A stretch of 64,000 nt of DNA, from positions 1,082,001-1,146,000 of the forward strand of contig NZ_CP118735.1 in the NCBI RefSeq assembly GCF_032595075.1, written 5' to 3'. Shown here piece after piece: positions 1 to 7,359 of the stretch. The stretch comes from Streptococcus sp. 29887 (lineage in GTDB: Bacteria > Bacillota > Bacilli > Lactobacillales > Streptococcaceae). The position numbers were made by a program, and so were the translations under genes. The notes beneath the pieces were generated by a model, which searched no databases, was not told where the DNA came from, and was given only the letters and a program-made list of their open reading frames with translations. The stretch's first letter is position 1; each line of letters starts with the position of its first letter.

Positions 1-1
1 T

Positions 2-2977
2 TCAAACAATCAAGACGCAAACAAATCAACTATACAACTTGATAGTTTACGAACTAAAATGGTTAATCAGGAAAGTTCGCAACAGTCTCATCCACCAGAA
101 AGATTACAAGTTGAATCAAGGCCACCGACACAGAGGAGACAAGTTCAATTAAATCAACGTAATTCTTTTGAAAAACAAAAATTTTCACAAACACAGAACG
201 ACAACGCAACTACTGTCCAGACTAGTTTACATTCCGAAATCAAAACAAGTTTTGAGGAGGATATTCAACCACCCCCTCTTGAGATGGATGCCCGACCTCC
301 TGAACTTGTAAGTATACATGAAGACTTTGTTAATTCAACTGAATTATATATAAAGAAGCATGGGGATATAGAGTCAAAAACTAGTCATATTCAGGGAAAA
401 AGCGTTTCTCTGAGCAATCAGTCAAATGTTAGAAAAAATCCCGAAAGTCCATTTCGTAGATTTGAGACTAATCAAAGTAGAATCGTTGATGCAGACTCAA
501 AGTTTTCCCATCGTAGAAATGAGGGAGAAACAAAACTTATTCATCACCAAAGCCAAGAAAATACTTCTCAACTTAGAAAAAAGAAGAGAAGAATACACGG
601 TCAAGGTGAGTTAGTTAAAGAGCGTGGCAATATTTTCTCAGATAGACCTTTATCACCATTTGAAACTGGTTTAGAGTTATCTCAAAATGAAGCAGATTCC
701 ACTGGTTTTGTTGAGACAGGTTCAATAATTGAAAGTGAAAGAAATGGAAAAGTTATTGATGATTCAATTCTTTCAAGTCGGATTATTCCGAGTAATAAAA
801 ACTCTCAAAAAAATGTTTTTGAATATTCAAATAGTCCGAATAACAGAAGGAAGATTTTAAAAAATAGTCAGTGCCTTCAAAATGATAAAACAGTTACTCT
901 AATTGATGAAGCTTGTCAAAGTTCAGAGCAATTTCAGCCAAATCTTAATGATAATACAATTACGGTTGGACAAACAGAACTGTCTATAAATGCCTGGTCA
1001 AAAAAGTTACATCAATCAAAATTTAGCCTATTCTCAAGTAATATTCTGCAATCAAATGCTGTCATTGAAAAGGTAAAGATTGGAGAGAATCAGTTTTCAA
1101 CACGAACAAGAAAGCAATCTTCAAGTAGACAGGTAAAAAAGGAAGCAAAAGTAATTGTTGATAATGGATCTATTCTAGATTCTACTAATAACAAAGATAG
1201 TCAAATTGATTCTGTAGTATCCAAACCCACGTCAAATACTAGCCTACTACCTGTTGATAGAAGACCAACTTATGCTTTGACAAAAACAACTATGAATCAA
1301 ACATATAAGGGGCGTCTTCCGTCAAAAAATAACATTAAGGTAAAACCAAATAAACCACTCAGATTTCCAAATGGACAGGCACAGGTACACGAAAAGATAA
1401 ATTCATTAGTAAATGAACCTATTGAATTCGTCAAGGATAGGAAGAATAACTGTTCATTAAAAAACATTGAAAAAAGTAAACTTGGTCGAATCCAAAGAAC
1501 TCCATATAAAAAAGTAATGTCAGTAATGGCCAATAGTGAGTTTCTAGCAGCTAGTTATCTTCAAGCGGGGGCTGAGGAGAATGTGGCAGTGGATGCAACA
1601 ACAAAAGCGATGAATATCCATGCAACTGCAACTATGAAGATTGCCCAAAAATCTAATCGAAAAAAGACTTTGAAGAAACTGACAAAGAAGGCAAAGATTA
1701 GACAATCACAGTTGGAGTTTCGACATAAGTATCGTTTGTTGAAGGAAGATAAAACTTTTAAACGGCAATCATTCTACCGCAAAGCGATGTATCGACATCG
1801 AATGAGGCAACAAATACGTAAGAAACACCTTCCTAGATTCAGAGACAGGATAAAAGAAGAAGCAATAAAAATACTTAATCAATTCGTTCAATACATTACC
1901 ACAAAATGGAAGAGTATGTTAGTTTTGGTTTTGGCTGTATTTTCACTGTTGACGGTTGTTTACTCTAATAGTCAATTTATGTTCGGTGCTCTATCATCAG
2001 TTTCTTACCAACTTACCACTACATCTTATTTATCTTCAGAGGAAATGCTAATTGCCTTAAATCACATTTTCTCTACTTATGAATTGACATTATCCAATCA
2101 GTTGACGAGATTGAAGGAGTCGAAACCTGGATATGATGAATACATTGTAAAAGGTAGGGAACAAATTGGCCATGATCCGCATGTCTTATTAGCCTATCTG
2201 ACAGCTCGTTTCGGTGAAATAAAAGACCAAGCAAGTGTTGAACCTGCGATGAGACAATTATTTGAGCAGATGTATCATGTTTCCTACCAAGAGGAGAAGG
2301 AAATTCGGTACCGAACAGTCAAGGAAGAAGTGCTTGACACAAGTGGGAAGAAAACTATTGTAGAAAAACGAGTTCCATATTTGTATCGAAAATTAGTCGC
2401 AACGGTTTCAAAAAAAGATATGGATGGTCTAGTTCATGAAATATTTGCGAGTAAGCCACATAATTTAGAACATTATAAGATACTACGAGAATCGAAAGGG
2501 AACTTAGAAGCTTCTTTTCCTTCAGGTACAGGAATCAGTCTTCCAGGAAATGTATCATCAGTTTACGATGTAAATTTGAAAGGTGGTAATTTTCCACCAC
2601 CAAATCCTAGCCATGTTGCAACCTTAAACGGTGGTTACCCTGGGCAGTGCACGTGGTATGTATATAATCGCTTTTCACAACTTGGAAAGCCAATCCAACA
2701 TTCCCCAATGGGAAATGGAGGAGAGTGGGCTTTCTACGCTGCAAAATACGGATATCCAGTTAGTCGGGAGGCGCGAGCTGGTACTGCAGTATGTATGCCA
2801 CCAACCGTACCCTATGCGGACCCTACCTACGGTCATATTGCGTTTGTGGAGCGAGTTAATCCTGATGGAAGTATCGTTATATCAGAAATGAATGTTAAAG
2901 GGGAATTCGTGATTTCAACAGGCTATCTTCCTCGTGAGATGGCGGCACAATGTTATTACATCAATTTTGGATTATAA
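2..2977 (+). CDS. CHAP-domain conjugation lytic protein, N-terminus cut by window edge
   Basis: The frame is open to the window's left edge and the ATG at 59 has no ribosome binding site, so the true start is upstream and the gene is partial. Counting from that ATG, residues 1 to about 500 are hydrophilic, low-complexity and probably disordered. A basic stretch follows, then one membrane segment around residues 616-640, an extracellular coiled/globular part, and a C-terminal CHAP amidase/peptidase domain. The catalytic Cys is at residue 864 (GQCTWY) and the His at 926 (GHIAF), followed by a conserved E/N segment (SEMN). The family cleaves peptidoglycan so that a conjugation channel can cross the wall. 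It sits where VirB1-like hydrolases are found in ICESa2603-type elements. The role in transfer is inferred from family and context. Confidence 0.85.
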   Translation, partial: SNNQDANKSTIQLDSLRTKMVNQESSQQSHPPERLQVESRPPTQRRQVQLNQRNSFEKQKFSQTQNDNATTVQTSLHSEIKTSFEEDIQPPPLEMDARPPELVSIHEDFVNSTELYIKKHGDIESKTSHIQGKSVSLSNQSNVRKNPESPFRRFETNQSRIVDADSKFSHRRNEGETKLIHHQSQENTSQLRKKKRRIHGQGELVKERGNIFSDRPLSPFETGLELSQNEADSTGFVETGSIIESERNGKVIDDSILSSRIIPSNKNSQKNVFEYSNSPNNRRKILKNSQCLQNDKTVTLIDEACQSSEQFQPNLNDNTITVGQTELSINAWSKKLHQSKFSLFSSNILQSNAVIEKVKIGENQFSTRTRKQSSSRQVKKEAKVIVDNGSILDSTNNKDSQIDSVVSKPTSNTSLLPVDRRPTYALTKTTMNQTYKGRLPSKNNIKVKPNKPLRFPNGQAQVHEKINSLVNEPIEFVKDRKNNCSLKNIEKSKLGRIQRTPYKKVMSVMANSEFLAASYLQAGAEENVAVDATTKAMNIHATATMKIAQKSNRKKTLKKLTKKAKIRQSQLEFRHKYRLLKEDKTFKRQSFYRKAMYRHRMRQQIRKKHLPRFRDRIKEEAIKILNQFVQYITTKWKSMLVLVLAVFSLLTVVYSNSQFMFGALSSVSYQLTTTSYLSSEEMLIALNHIFSTYELTLSNQLTRLKESKPGYDEYIVKGREQIGHDPHVLLAYLTARFGEIKDQASVEPAMRQLFEQMYHVSYQEEKEIRYRTVKEEVLDTSGKKTIVEKRVPYLYRKLVATVSKKDMDGLVHEIFASKPHNLEHYKILRESKGNLEASFPSGTGISLPGNVSSVYDVNLKGGNFPPPNPSHVATLNGGYPGQCTWYVYNRFSQLGKPIQHSPMGNGGEWAFYAAKYGYPVSREARAGTAVCMPPTVPYADPTYGHIAFVERVNPDGSIVISEMNVKGEFVISTGYLPREMAAQCYYINFGL

Positions 2978-2987
2978 GGAGGAATAT

Positions 2988-3204
2988 ATGCGTAAAGATA
3001 TTCAAATGTTGCAAAAAAAGAAAGAAAAGTTACTAGAAAAAAAAGCAAAAACTTGACCAAGATTTGGCTCAGGTTTTGCAGGATGAACAAGATTTAATTT
3101 ATGAAGAGGTCATCGTTGTCTTTGAAAAATCTAATCTATCACTTGAAGAATTTACTAAAAAAGTTCTATTTGAAAAGGAGTTGTCGCATGAAACGATTAA
3201 GTAG
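2988..3204 (+). pseudogene. DUF4315-like small protein, frameshifted at an A8 run
   Basis: An AGGAGG site precedes the ATG at 2988. The frame gives a Lys/Glu-rich helix and stops at 3056 after only 22 residues. Removing one A from the eight-A run at 3037-3044 joins it to the frame ending at the TAG at 3202-3204, giving about 72 residues (continuing QKLDQDLAQV...). Size, coiled-coil character and position just before a CD1107-type gene fit the small DUF4315 family of Firmicute mobile elements. The rejoined frame overlaps the next start by 17 nt, as expected for coupled genes. It may be a true frameshift, a sequencing error, or a site where polymerase slippage restores the frame. Family assignment is from memory of the pattern. 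Confidence 0.6.
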
Positions 3205-3784
3205 TTTTGTGAGGTTGGCTGGGTTGGTTATGCTTTTTGGTGGTTGCCAAACTATTTATGCAAGTTCTCCAAATCTAGACACAAATAGTCAGCCAGTAGC
3301 AGTTTCGGTTAATCCTCAAGCCTCAGAGCAAAGCAATGCTAAGGGGCAAGTTACAGAAAATGTTGATGCTAATAATCAAGATTATGAAATTACCGAATCT
3401 GTTGCAACTAAGCGACAATTTGTCACATTCACGAGTAAATCAGGTAAGGTGTTTCATCTGATTATTGATCATGATAAAGGTGGACAGAATGTCCAATTAC
3501 TAACAGAAGTTTCAGAACAGGATTTGCTTAACCTAATTGAATCAACTAATACGGTTGCAGTCAAACCACAAAAGACTGAAGAAGTTGTCGAAGAAAAACC
3601 TGCCAAGAAAGAAGAACCGAAACAAAATTCTTCAGTTGGTAGCTATATTATCATAGGTCTATTTCTTATAGGAGTTTTGTGTGCAGGTTACTATATGAAG
3701 GTCATTAAACCCAAAAAAGAACATAACTTTGAAGAGTTTGAAGAAGATGATGATTACGTAAGTGAAGGAGAAGAGGAAGTTTGA
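3188..3784 (+). CDS. CD1107-family (DUF4366-like) secreted membrane-anchored mobile element protein
   Basis: The start at 3188 is chosen over an in-frame upstream codon at 3101 because AAGGAG lies just ahead of it and the protein then begins with a clear signal peptide (MKRLSSFVRLAGLV..., cleavage near IYA). The mature part has an acidic/Gln-rich stretch, then a small conserved domain (FTSKSGKVFHLIID through EQDLLNLIE), a Glu/Lys/Pro linker, one transmembrane segment (SYIIIGLFLIGVLCAGYYM) and an acidic cytoplasmic tail. This layout is that of the CD1107/DUF4366 proteins found beside conjugation genes in Firmicute ICEs. Function is unknown; it is probably an envelope part of the transfer apparatus. 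It overlaps the end of the preceding small gene. Confidence 0.75.
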   Translation: MKRLSSFVRLAGLVMLFGGCQTIYASSPNLDTNSQPVAVSVNPQASEQSNAKGQVTENVDANNQDYEITESVATKRQFVTFTSKSGKVFHLIIDHDKGGQNVQLLTEVSEQDLLNLIESTNTVAVKPQKTEEVVEEKPAKKEEPKQNSSVGSYIIIGLFLIGVLCAGYYMKVIKPKKEHNFEEFEEDDDYVSEGEEEV

Positions 3785-3808
3785 CATTGTTTTCCTTTTT
3801 TGTATAAT
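3781..3808 (+). promoter_or_regulatory. Consensus sigma-70 promoter for the DUF3990 gene
   Basis: Perfect TTGACA (3781-3786) and perfect TATAAT (3803-3808) separated by 16 nt. The -35 box overlaps the stop codon of the preceding gene. The start codon at 3827 follows about 12 nt after the predicted transcription start. It should drive strong expression independent of the conjugation operon. Confidence 0.85.
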
Positions 3809-3826
3809 GACTATAGAGGTATTGAA

Positions 3827-4465
3827 ATGGATTTAACAAGTAAGCAAATTAAAAATTTATCACATAGTAAATGGTATCATGCTACTTTAAAAAGACATCT
3901 TCCGTCTTTGTTGAAAGGGATAAAGGTAGATTTCAACTTAGGACATGAACTCGATTTTGGTGCTGGATTTTATATCACTTCGGATTTTCAACAAGCTCAA
4001 AAATATATCAATCGTTTGGTAGAATTTCTAAATGCCAATAATGCTAGTTCGAAATTTTTGGGGAATGTGGATGAGGAAGGGATTATTTTAGAGTTTGAAC
4101 TGACAGATTTTCCTTCCATCTTTACAACTTCTAAATACAAGTGTCACTATTTCAATAGTCATAAGGCTTCTAATGATGTAATAGATTTTGCTGAGTTCGT
4201 GTTTCAGAATCGGCTTCGCTCAACGGAGCTTATTCATCAATTTGATTTTATCTATGGAGTTCAGACAGATGATAATCCGACTGGTTTACTTCAAAAATAT
4301 AAGGCTGGAATGGTTTCAAAAGCAGATGTTTTAGAAGAATTTCGTAAGCCATTCTCATTTAAGCAGTTATCCATTCACAATCAAGACTTTTGTGATATAA
4401 TGAAGGTAAATAAGATATATTTATCTGAAGATGGAAAGGAGTTAGACCAATGGCAAAAACTGTGA
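3827..4465 (+). CDS. DUF3990-domain protein (ADP-ribosyltransferase-like fold)
   Basis: Begins at the ATG at 3827, preceded by a GAGGT site. A possible TTG start at 3800 lies inside the promoter -10 box and is rejected. The protein is 212 residues. The N-terminal half carries the DUF3990 signature: KWYHATLKRHL, then LDFGAGFYITSDFQQAQKY. The His and the GFY-T...A pattern recall the NAD-binding core of ADP-ribosyltransferase-like folds. DUF3990 genes are often paired with a small downstream gene in genomes and mobile elements, and the same is seen here (16-nt overlap with the next gene). The biochemical activity of this family is not established to my knowledge. A toxin-like or regulatory role is inference. 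Confidence 0.7.
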   Translation: MDLTSKQIKNLSHSKWYHATLKRHLPSLLKGIKVDFNLGHELDFGAGFYITSDFQQAQKYINRLVEFLNANNASSKFLGNVDEEGIILEFELTDFPSIFTTSKYKCHYFNSHKASNDVIDFAEFVFQNRLRSTELIHQFDFIYGVQTDDNPTGLLQKYKAGMVSKADVLEEFRKPFSFKQLSIHNQDFCDIMKVNKIYLSEDGKELDQWQKL

Positions 4466-4674
4466 TTAGCCCTGTTGATTTGTATAGTAATGAATTAGCA
4501 CAGGCTTTGTTAGAAGCGTCTAAATACAGACTTGAGGCTAGTGTTGCACATCAAATTGCAAGACAGTATGCAAGTCAGGTAGATTTTGAAGATCCAATCT
4601 TGATGCATGTTGGGGTTAACTCCATCGCAAGCACCTTGATTGATAAAATAAAACCTGAGTATTTTCAGACTTAA
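4450..4674 (+). CDS. Small hypothetical protein overlapping the DUF3990 gene
   Basis: A 74-residue protein whose start overlaps the end of the DUF3990 gene by 16 nt, with GGAG about 10 nt before the ATG. Predicted helical and soluble (EASVAHQIARQYASQVDFED), with no membrane segment or recognised DNA-binding motif. It is followed at once by a rho-independent terminator, so the two genes form a closed bicistronic unit with their own promoter and terminator. By position it could be the partner or antitoxin of the DUF3990 protein. I do not recognise its family. Confidence 0.6.
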   Translation: MAKTVISPVDLYSNELAQALLEASKYRLEASVAHQIARQYASQVDFEDPILMHVGVNSIASTLIDKIKPEYFQT

Positions 4675-4701
4675 AAAAACTTTTTGATACTTAATCATTA
4701 G

Positions 4702-4731
4702 AGCGATTAGAGAAATCTAGTCGCTTTTTTC
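4702..4731 (+). terminator. Rho-independent terminator after the DUF3990 pair
   Basis: A 10-bp stem (4702-4711 with 4716-4725, one G-T pair), a four-base loop, then a T run. It separates the DUF3990 unit from the methyltransferase operon. Confidence 0.85.
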
Positions 4732-4752
4732 TATTGTCAGAAAGGAGGAAAA

Positions 4753-5955
4753 ATGTATTTTTTGGATTTATTTGCAGGGATAGGAGGTTTTCGATTAGGA
4801 CTTGAACAAGCTGGTCACATTTGTGTAGGTTTTTGTGAAATAGACCGCTTTGCTCGAAATTCCTACCAAGCTATTTTTGATACGGGAGGAGAAGTTGAAT
4901 TTCATGATATACGAGAAATATCCAATAAGTCATTCCGAAAGCTCCGAGGAAAAATTGATTGCATCTGTGGTGGATTCCCTTGTCAAGCATTTTCGCTCGC
5001 TGGACGAAGATTGGGATTTGAAGATACTAGAGGAACTCTGTTCTTCGAGATTGCTAGAGCGACCCAACAAATCCAACCACGGTTTTTACTGCTTGAAAAC
5101 GTTAAGGGCTTACTCAATCATGACCAAGGGAGGACGTTCCGAACTATACTCACCACGCTTAATGAACTGGGGTATGATGTTGAATGGCAAGTACTTGACA
5201 GCAAATATTTTGGTGTCCCTCAACACAGGGAAAGAGTCTATATTATTGGACATTCTAGAGGAAGAAGTCGACAGTTCATTTTTCCTATCGGACGAAAAAG
5301 TAAACAGACTAATTTATCAAGTCCAACATGTATAGGAAATATAAATCCTTCAGGAAGTGGGTTAAATGGAAATGTATATTCATCGAGCGGAATTTCGCCC
5401 ACTTTGACTACTAATAAAGATGAGGGGCTAAAAATTGCTTATCCTATCCTAACACCTGATAGATTGGTTAAAAGGCAAAGGGGACGGCGGATGAAAGACC
5501 CAACAGAACCCATGTTTACGTTAACGGCACAAGACCGACACGGAGTTGTCTTGGAAAAACGCATGCCGAGAAAACGAGGACTTTACATACGTTCAAATAC
5601 AAATAAGGGATTCGAGATTGCTGTTGAAGGTGACTCGCTTAATTTTGCTTATCCATCATCAAATTTTCGTAGAGGACGAGTTGGAAAACAGGTTGCTCAA
5701 ACCTTAGTAACTGGTAACTCTCTTGGAGTTGTAACGAATCAATTGCGAATTCGTAAATTAACTCCAAGAGAGTGTTTTCGTTTACAGGGTTTTCCTGACT
5801 GGGCATTTAATCGAGCCAGTAGTGTTTCTTCCAATTCGCAATTGTATAAGCAAGCAGGTAACGCAGTAACGGTACCTGTTGTTTATGAAATTGGCAAGCG
5901 ATTAGCCGCTATAGAAAAGGAGGGAAAAGCAGTTGAAAACCATGAGAGTTGTTGA
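4753..5955 (+). CDS. C5-cytosine DNA methyltransferase 1
   Basis: 400 residues with the full set of C5-methylase motifs: SAM-binding FAGIGGFRLGL (7-17), catalytic GGFPCQAFS with Cys77, ENV at 115-117, QHRER at 157-161, and a C-terminal QAGNAVTVPV. The region between QRER and the last motif (about 170-330) is the target-recognition part and differs from the next gene. Excellent AAGGAGG site before the ATG. It is followed by a second C5 methylase overlapping by 23 nt, and no cognate endonuclease lies nearby. The pair therefore probably modifies ICE DNA to escape restriction in new hosts. The target sequence cannot be read from the sequence. Confidence 0.93.
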   Translation: MYFLDLFAGIGGFRLGLEQAGHICVGFCEIDRFARNSYQAIFDTGGEVEFHDIREISNKSFRKLRGKIDCICGGFPCQAFSLAGRRLGFEDTRGTLFFEIARATQQIQPRFLLLENVKGLLNHDQGRTFRTILTTLNELGYDVEWQVLDSKYFGVPQHRERVYIIGHSRGRSRQFIFPIGRKSKQTNLSSPTCIGNINPSGSGLNGNVYSSSGISPTLTTNKDEGLKIAYPILTPDRLVKRQRGRRMKDPTEPMFTLTAQDRHGVVLEKRMPRKRGLYIRSNTNKGFEIAVEGDSLNFAYPSSNFRRGRVGKQVAQTLVTGNSLGVVTNQLRIRKLTPRECFRLQGFPDWAFNRASSVSSNSQLYKQAGNAVTVPVVYEIGKRLAAIEKEGKAVENHESC

Positions 5956-6892
5956 ATTATTTGGAGGAATTGGTGCTTTTCGGAAAGCACTACTAAATCA
6001 GAAGTTCCCTCATGAATTGATAGACTTTGTTGAAATAGATAGGAATTGTGTAAAAAGTTATAACGTCCTCTATAACGAGAATTTTATTCCTCAATCCGTT
6101 AAAGGGTATTCCTTACCAAATGTTCAGATTGACCTGTTAATGCATGGTAGTCCTTGTCAGGATTTTTCACGTTCTGGACTAAAAAGAGGGGGAAGGAAAG
6201 GTTCGTATACGAGAAGTTCACTATTGTTTGAGACAATTATGATTTTAAAAAATGCTGTCAAAAAACCTAAATGGGTCATTTGGGAGAATGTCGTAGGTGT
6301 ACTAGATAAGAAAATGAAACCAACATTTGAGACCTATCTTTCTGAACTGGAATATTTAGGCTATTCATCTTGCTATTGGGTTTTGGACAGCTATGATTTT
6401 GGAATACCTCAAAAACGGAAACGTGTCTTTGTAGTGAGTTTTCTTGGCGAAGTTAACCCATTTGATTTTTCAAAATTGGAACGCATGAAATCTCCGTCGA
6501 TTCAGGAATTTTTGGAGAAAGATGTAGCCGAGAAGTATCTAGTCATTCAACCTTCAATTCTAAAATATATTGAAAAAGCTTGTCAGTCAGTTTTTACTGA
6601 ACGAGTTCATATCATTCAAGATTATTGCTATACCATTTCTACGAAGCAAACACGAGTGCCAAATGCTGGGTTTATTAAACTTACAAATGGGAAATATCGC
6701 TATCTAACAGAAAGAGAATGTTTCCGCTTGATGGGATTTACTGATTTAGACTTTGATTTATTACGGACTGTATATCCAGAAAAAAACAACAAGAAATCCA
6801 GTATCCTTTATCAACAAGCCGGAAATTCCATAGTAGTACCAGTTCTAGAGGCAATCATAAAACAAATTTATCAGAAGGAGTTAATCAAATGA
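5933..6892 (+). CDS. C5-cytosine DNA methyltransferase 2
   Basis: 319 residues with FGGIGAFRKAL (10-20), GSPCQDFS with catalytic Cys75, WENVVGVL (117-124), QKRKRVF (160-166) and QQAGNSIVVPV near the end. Translation probably begins at the TTG at 5933, because AAGGAGGG ends 8 nt before it. The in-frame ATG at 5942 is too far from that site. The start overlaps the end of the first methylase. It is divergent in sequence from the upstream enzyme and shorter in the recognition region, so it probably methylates a different site. The next gene begins in its stop codon (ATGA), indicating translational coupling. Confidence 0.92.
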   Translation: MKTMRVVELFGGIGAFRKALLNQKFPHELIDFVEIDRNCVKSYNVLYNENFIPQSVKGYSLPNVQIDLLMHGSPCQDFSRSGLKRGGRKGSYTRSSLLFETIMILKNAVKKPKWVIWENVVGVLDKKMKPTFETYLSELEYLGYSSCYWVLDSYDFGIPQKRKRVFVVSFLGEVNPFDFSKLERMKSPSIQEFLEKDVAEKYLVIQPSILKYIEKACQSVFTERVHIIQDYCYTISTKQTRVPNAGFIKLTNGKYRYLTERECFRLMGFTDLDFDLLRTVYPEKNNKKSSILYQQAGNSIVVPVLEAIIKQIYQKELIK

Positions 6893-7341
6893 AACTATTA
6901 CACAAGAAATCAATTTACGAGAGCGATTACGAAGAATCTTTGCGACATGACGAGGAGATAGACGATATTATATCAAAACTTTTGTCGCTACCAGATTACC
7001 ATTCGGAATTTCAATTACGATTCGAGGATGATTATCATAAGGAAATGAATGTTCCTTTAGACTATGAATCATTTCTTCATAATATTTTCGATTTTATTGC
7101 GGAGCAAGACATAAAAAATGGAGTTGATGTTCTTTTGACTGACGAAGGAAATCTTTGCTTCATGGCTTACGGCCAGTCGTATACCATTCGCTCTACTGGT
7201 GTATCGGATGTGGTTCGAACTTCTGTAACAGTTATCTCTAAAGATGAAGATGATAATAAAGTGGATTTTGGTCAGCACTTTGCTTGTCCAGTCCCTGAAA
7301 ATGAGCAAACGAACAAACCTAAGTCCGAACATGTTTTATAG
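6889..7341 (+). CDS. Hypothetical protein of the methylase-helicase operon
   Basis: 150 residues, translationally coupled to the upstream methylase (ATGA overlap). Acidic and soluble, with an alpha-helical N-terminal half (YEESLRHDEEIDDIISKL) and a beta-rich C-terminal half (FMAYGQSYTIRSTGVSDVVR). No membrane segment or recognised catalytic motif. It is located 18 nt before the giant methylase-helicase gene, so it is likely part of the same operon. I do not recognise the family; it appears to be an ICE backbone gene of unknown function. Confidence 0.7.
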   Translation: MKLLHKKSIYESDYEESLRHDEEIDDIISKLLSLPDYHSEFQLRFEDDYHKEMNVPLDYESFLHNIFDFIAEQDIKNGVDVLLTDEGNLCFMAYGQSYTIRSTGVSDVVRTSVTVISKDEDDNKVDFGQHFACPVPENEQTNKPKSEHVL

Positions 7342-7359
7342 GGATAGGAAGGAGAAGTC

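Noticed and set aside
3800..3826. TTG start for the DUF3990 gene
   Set aside because: It is inside the promoter -10 box, upstream of the transcription start.
4850..5335. 161-codon open frame inside the first C5 methylase gene
   Set aside because: It begins with a TTG, has no ribosome binding site, and covers strongly conserved methylase motifs that fully explain the sequence. I recognise no convincing family in it, unlike the TnpV-like frame at 8132.
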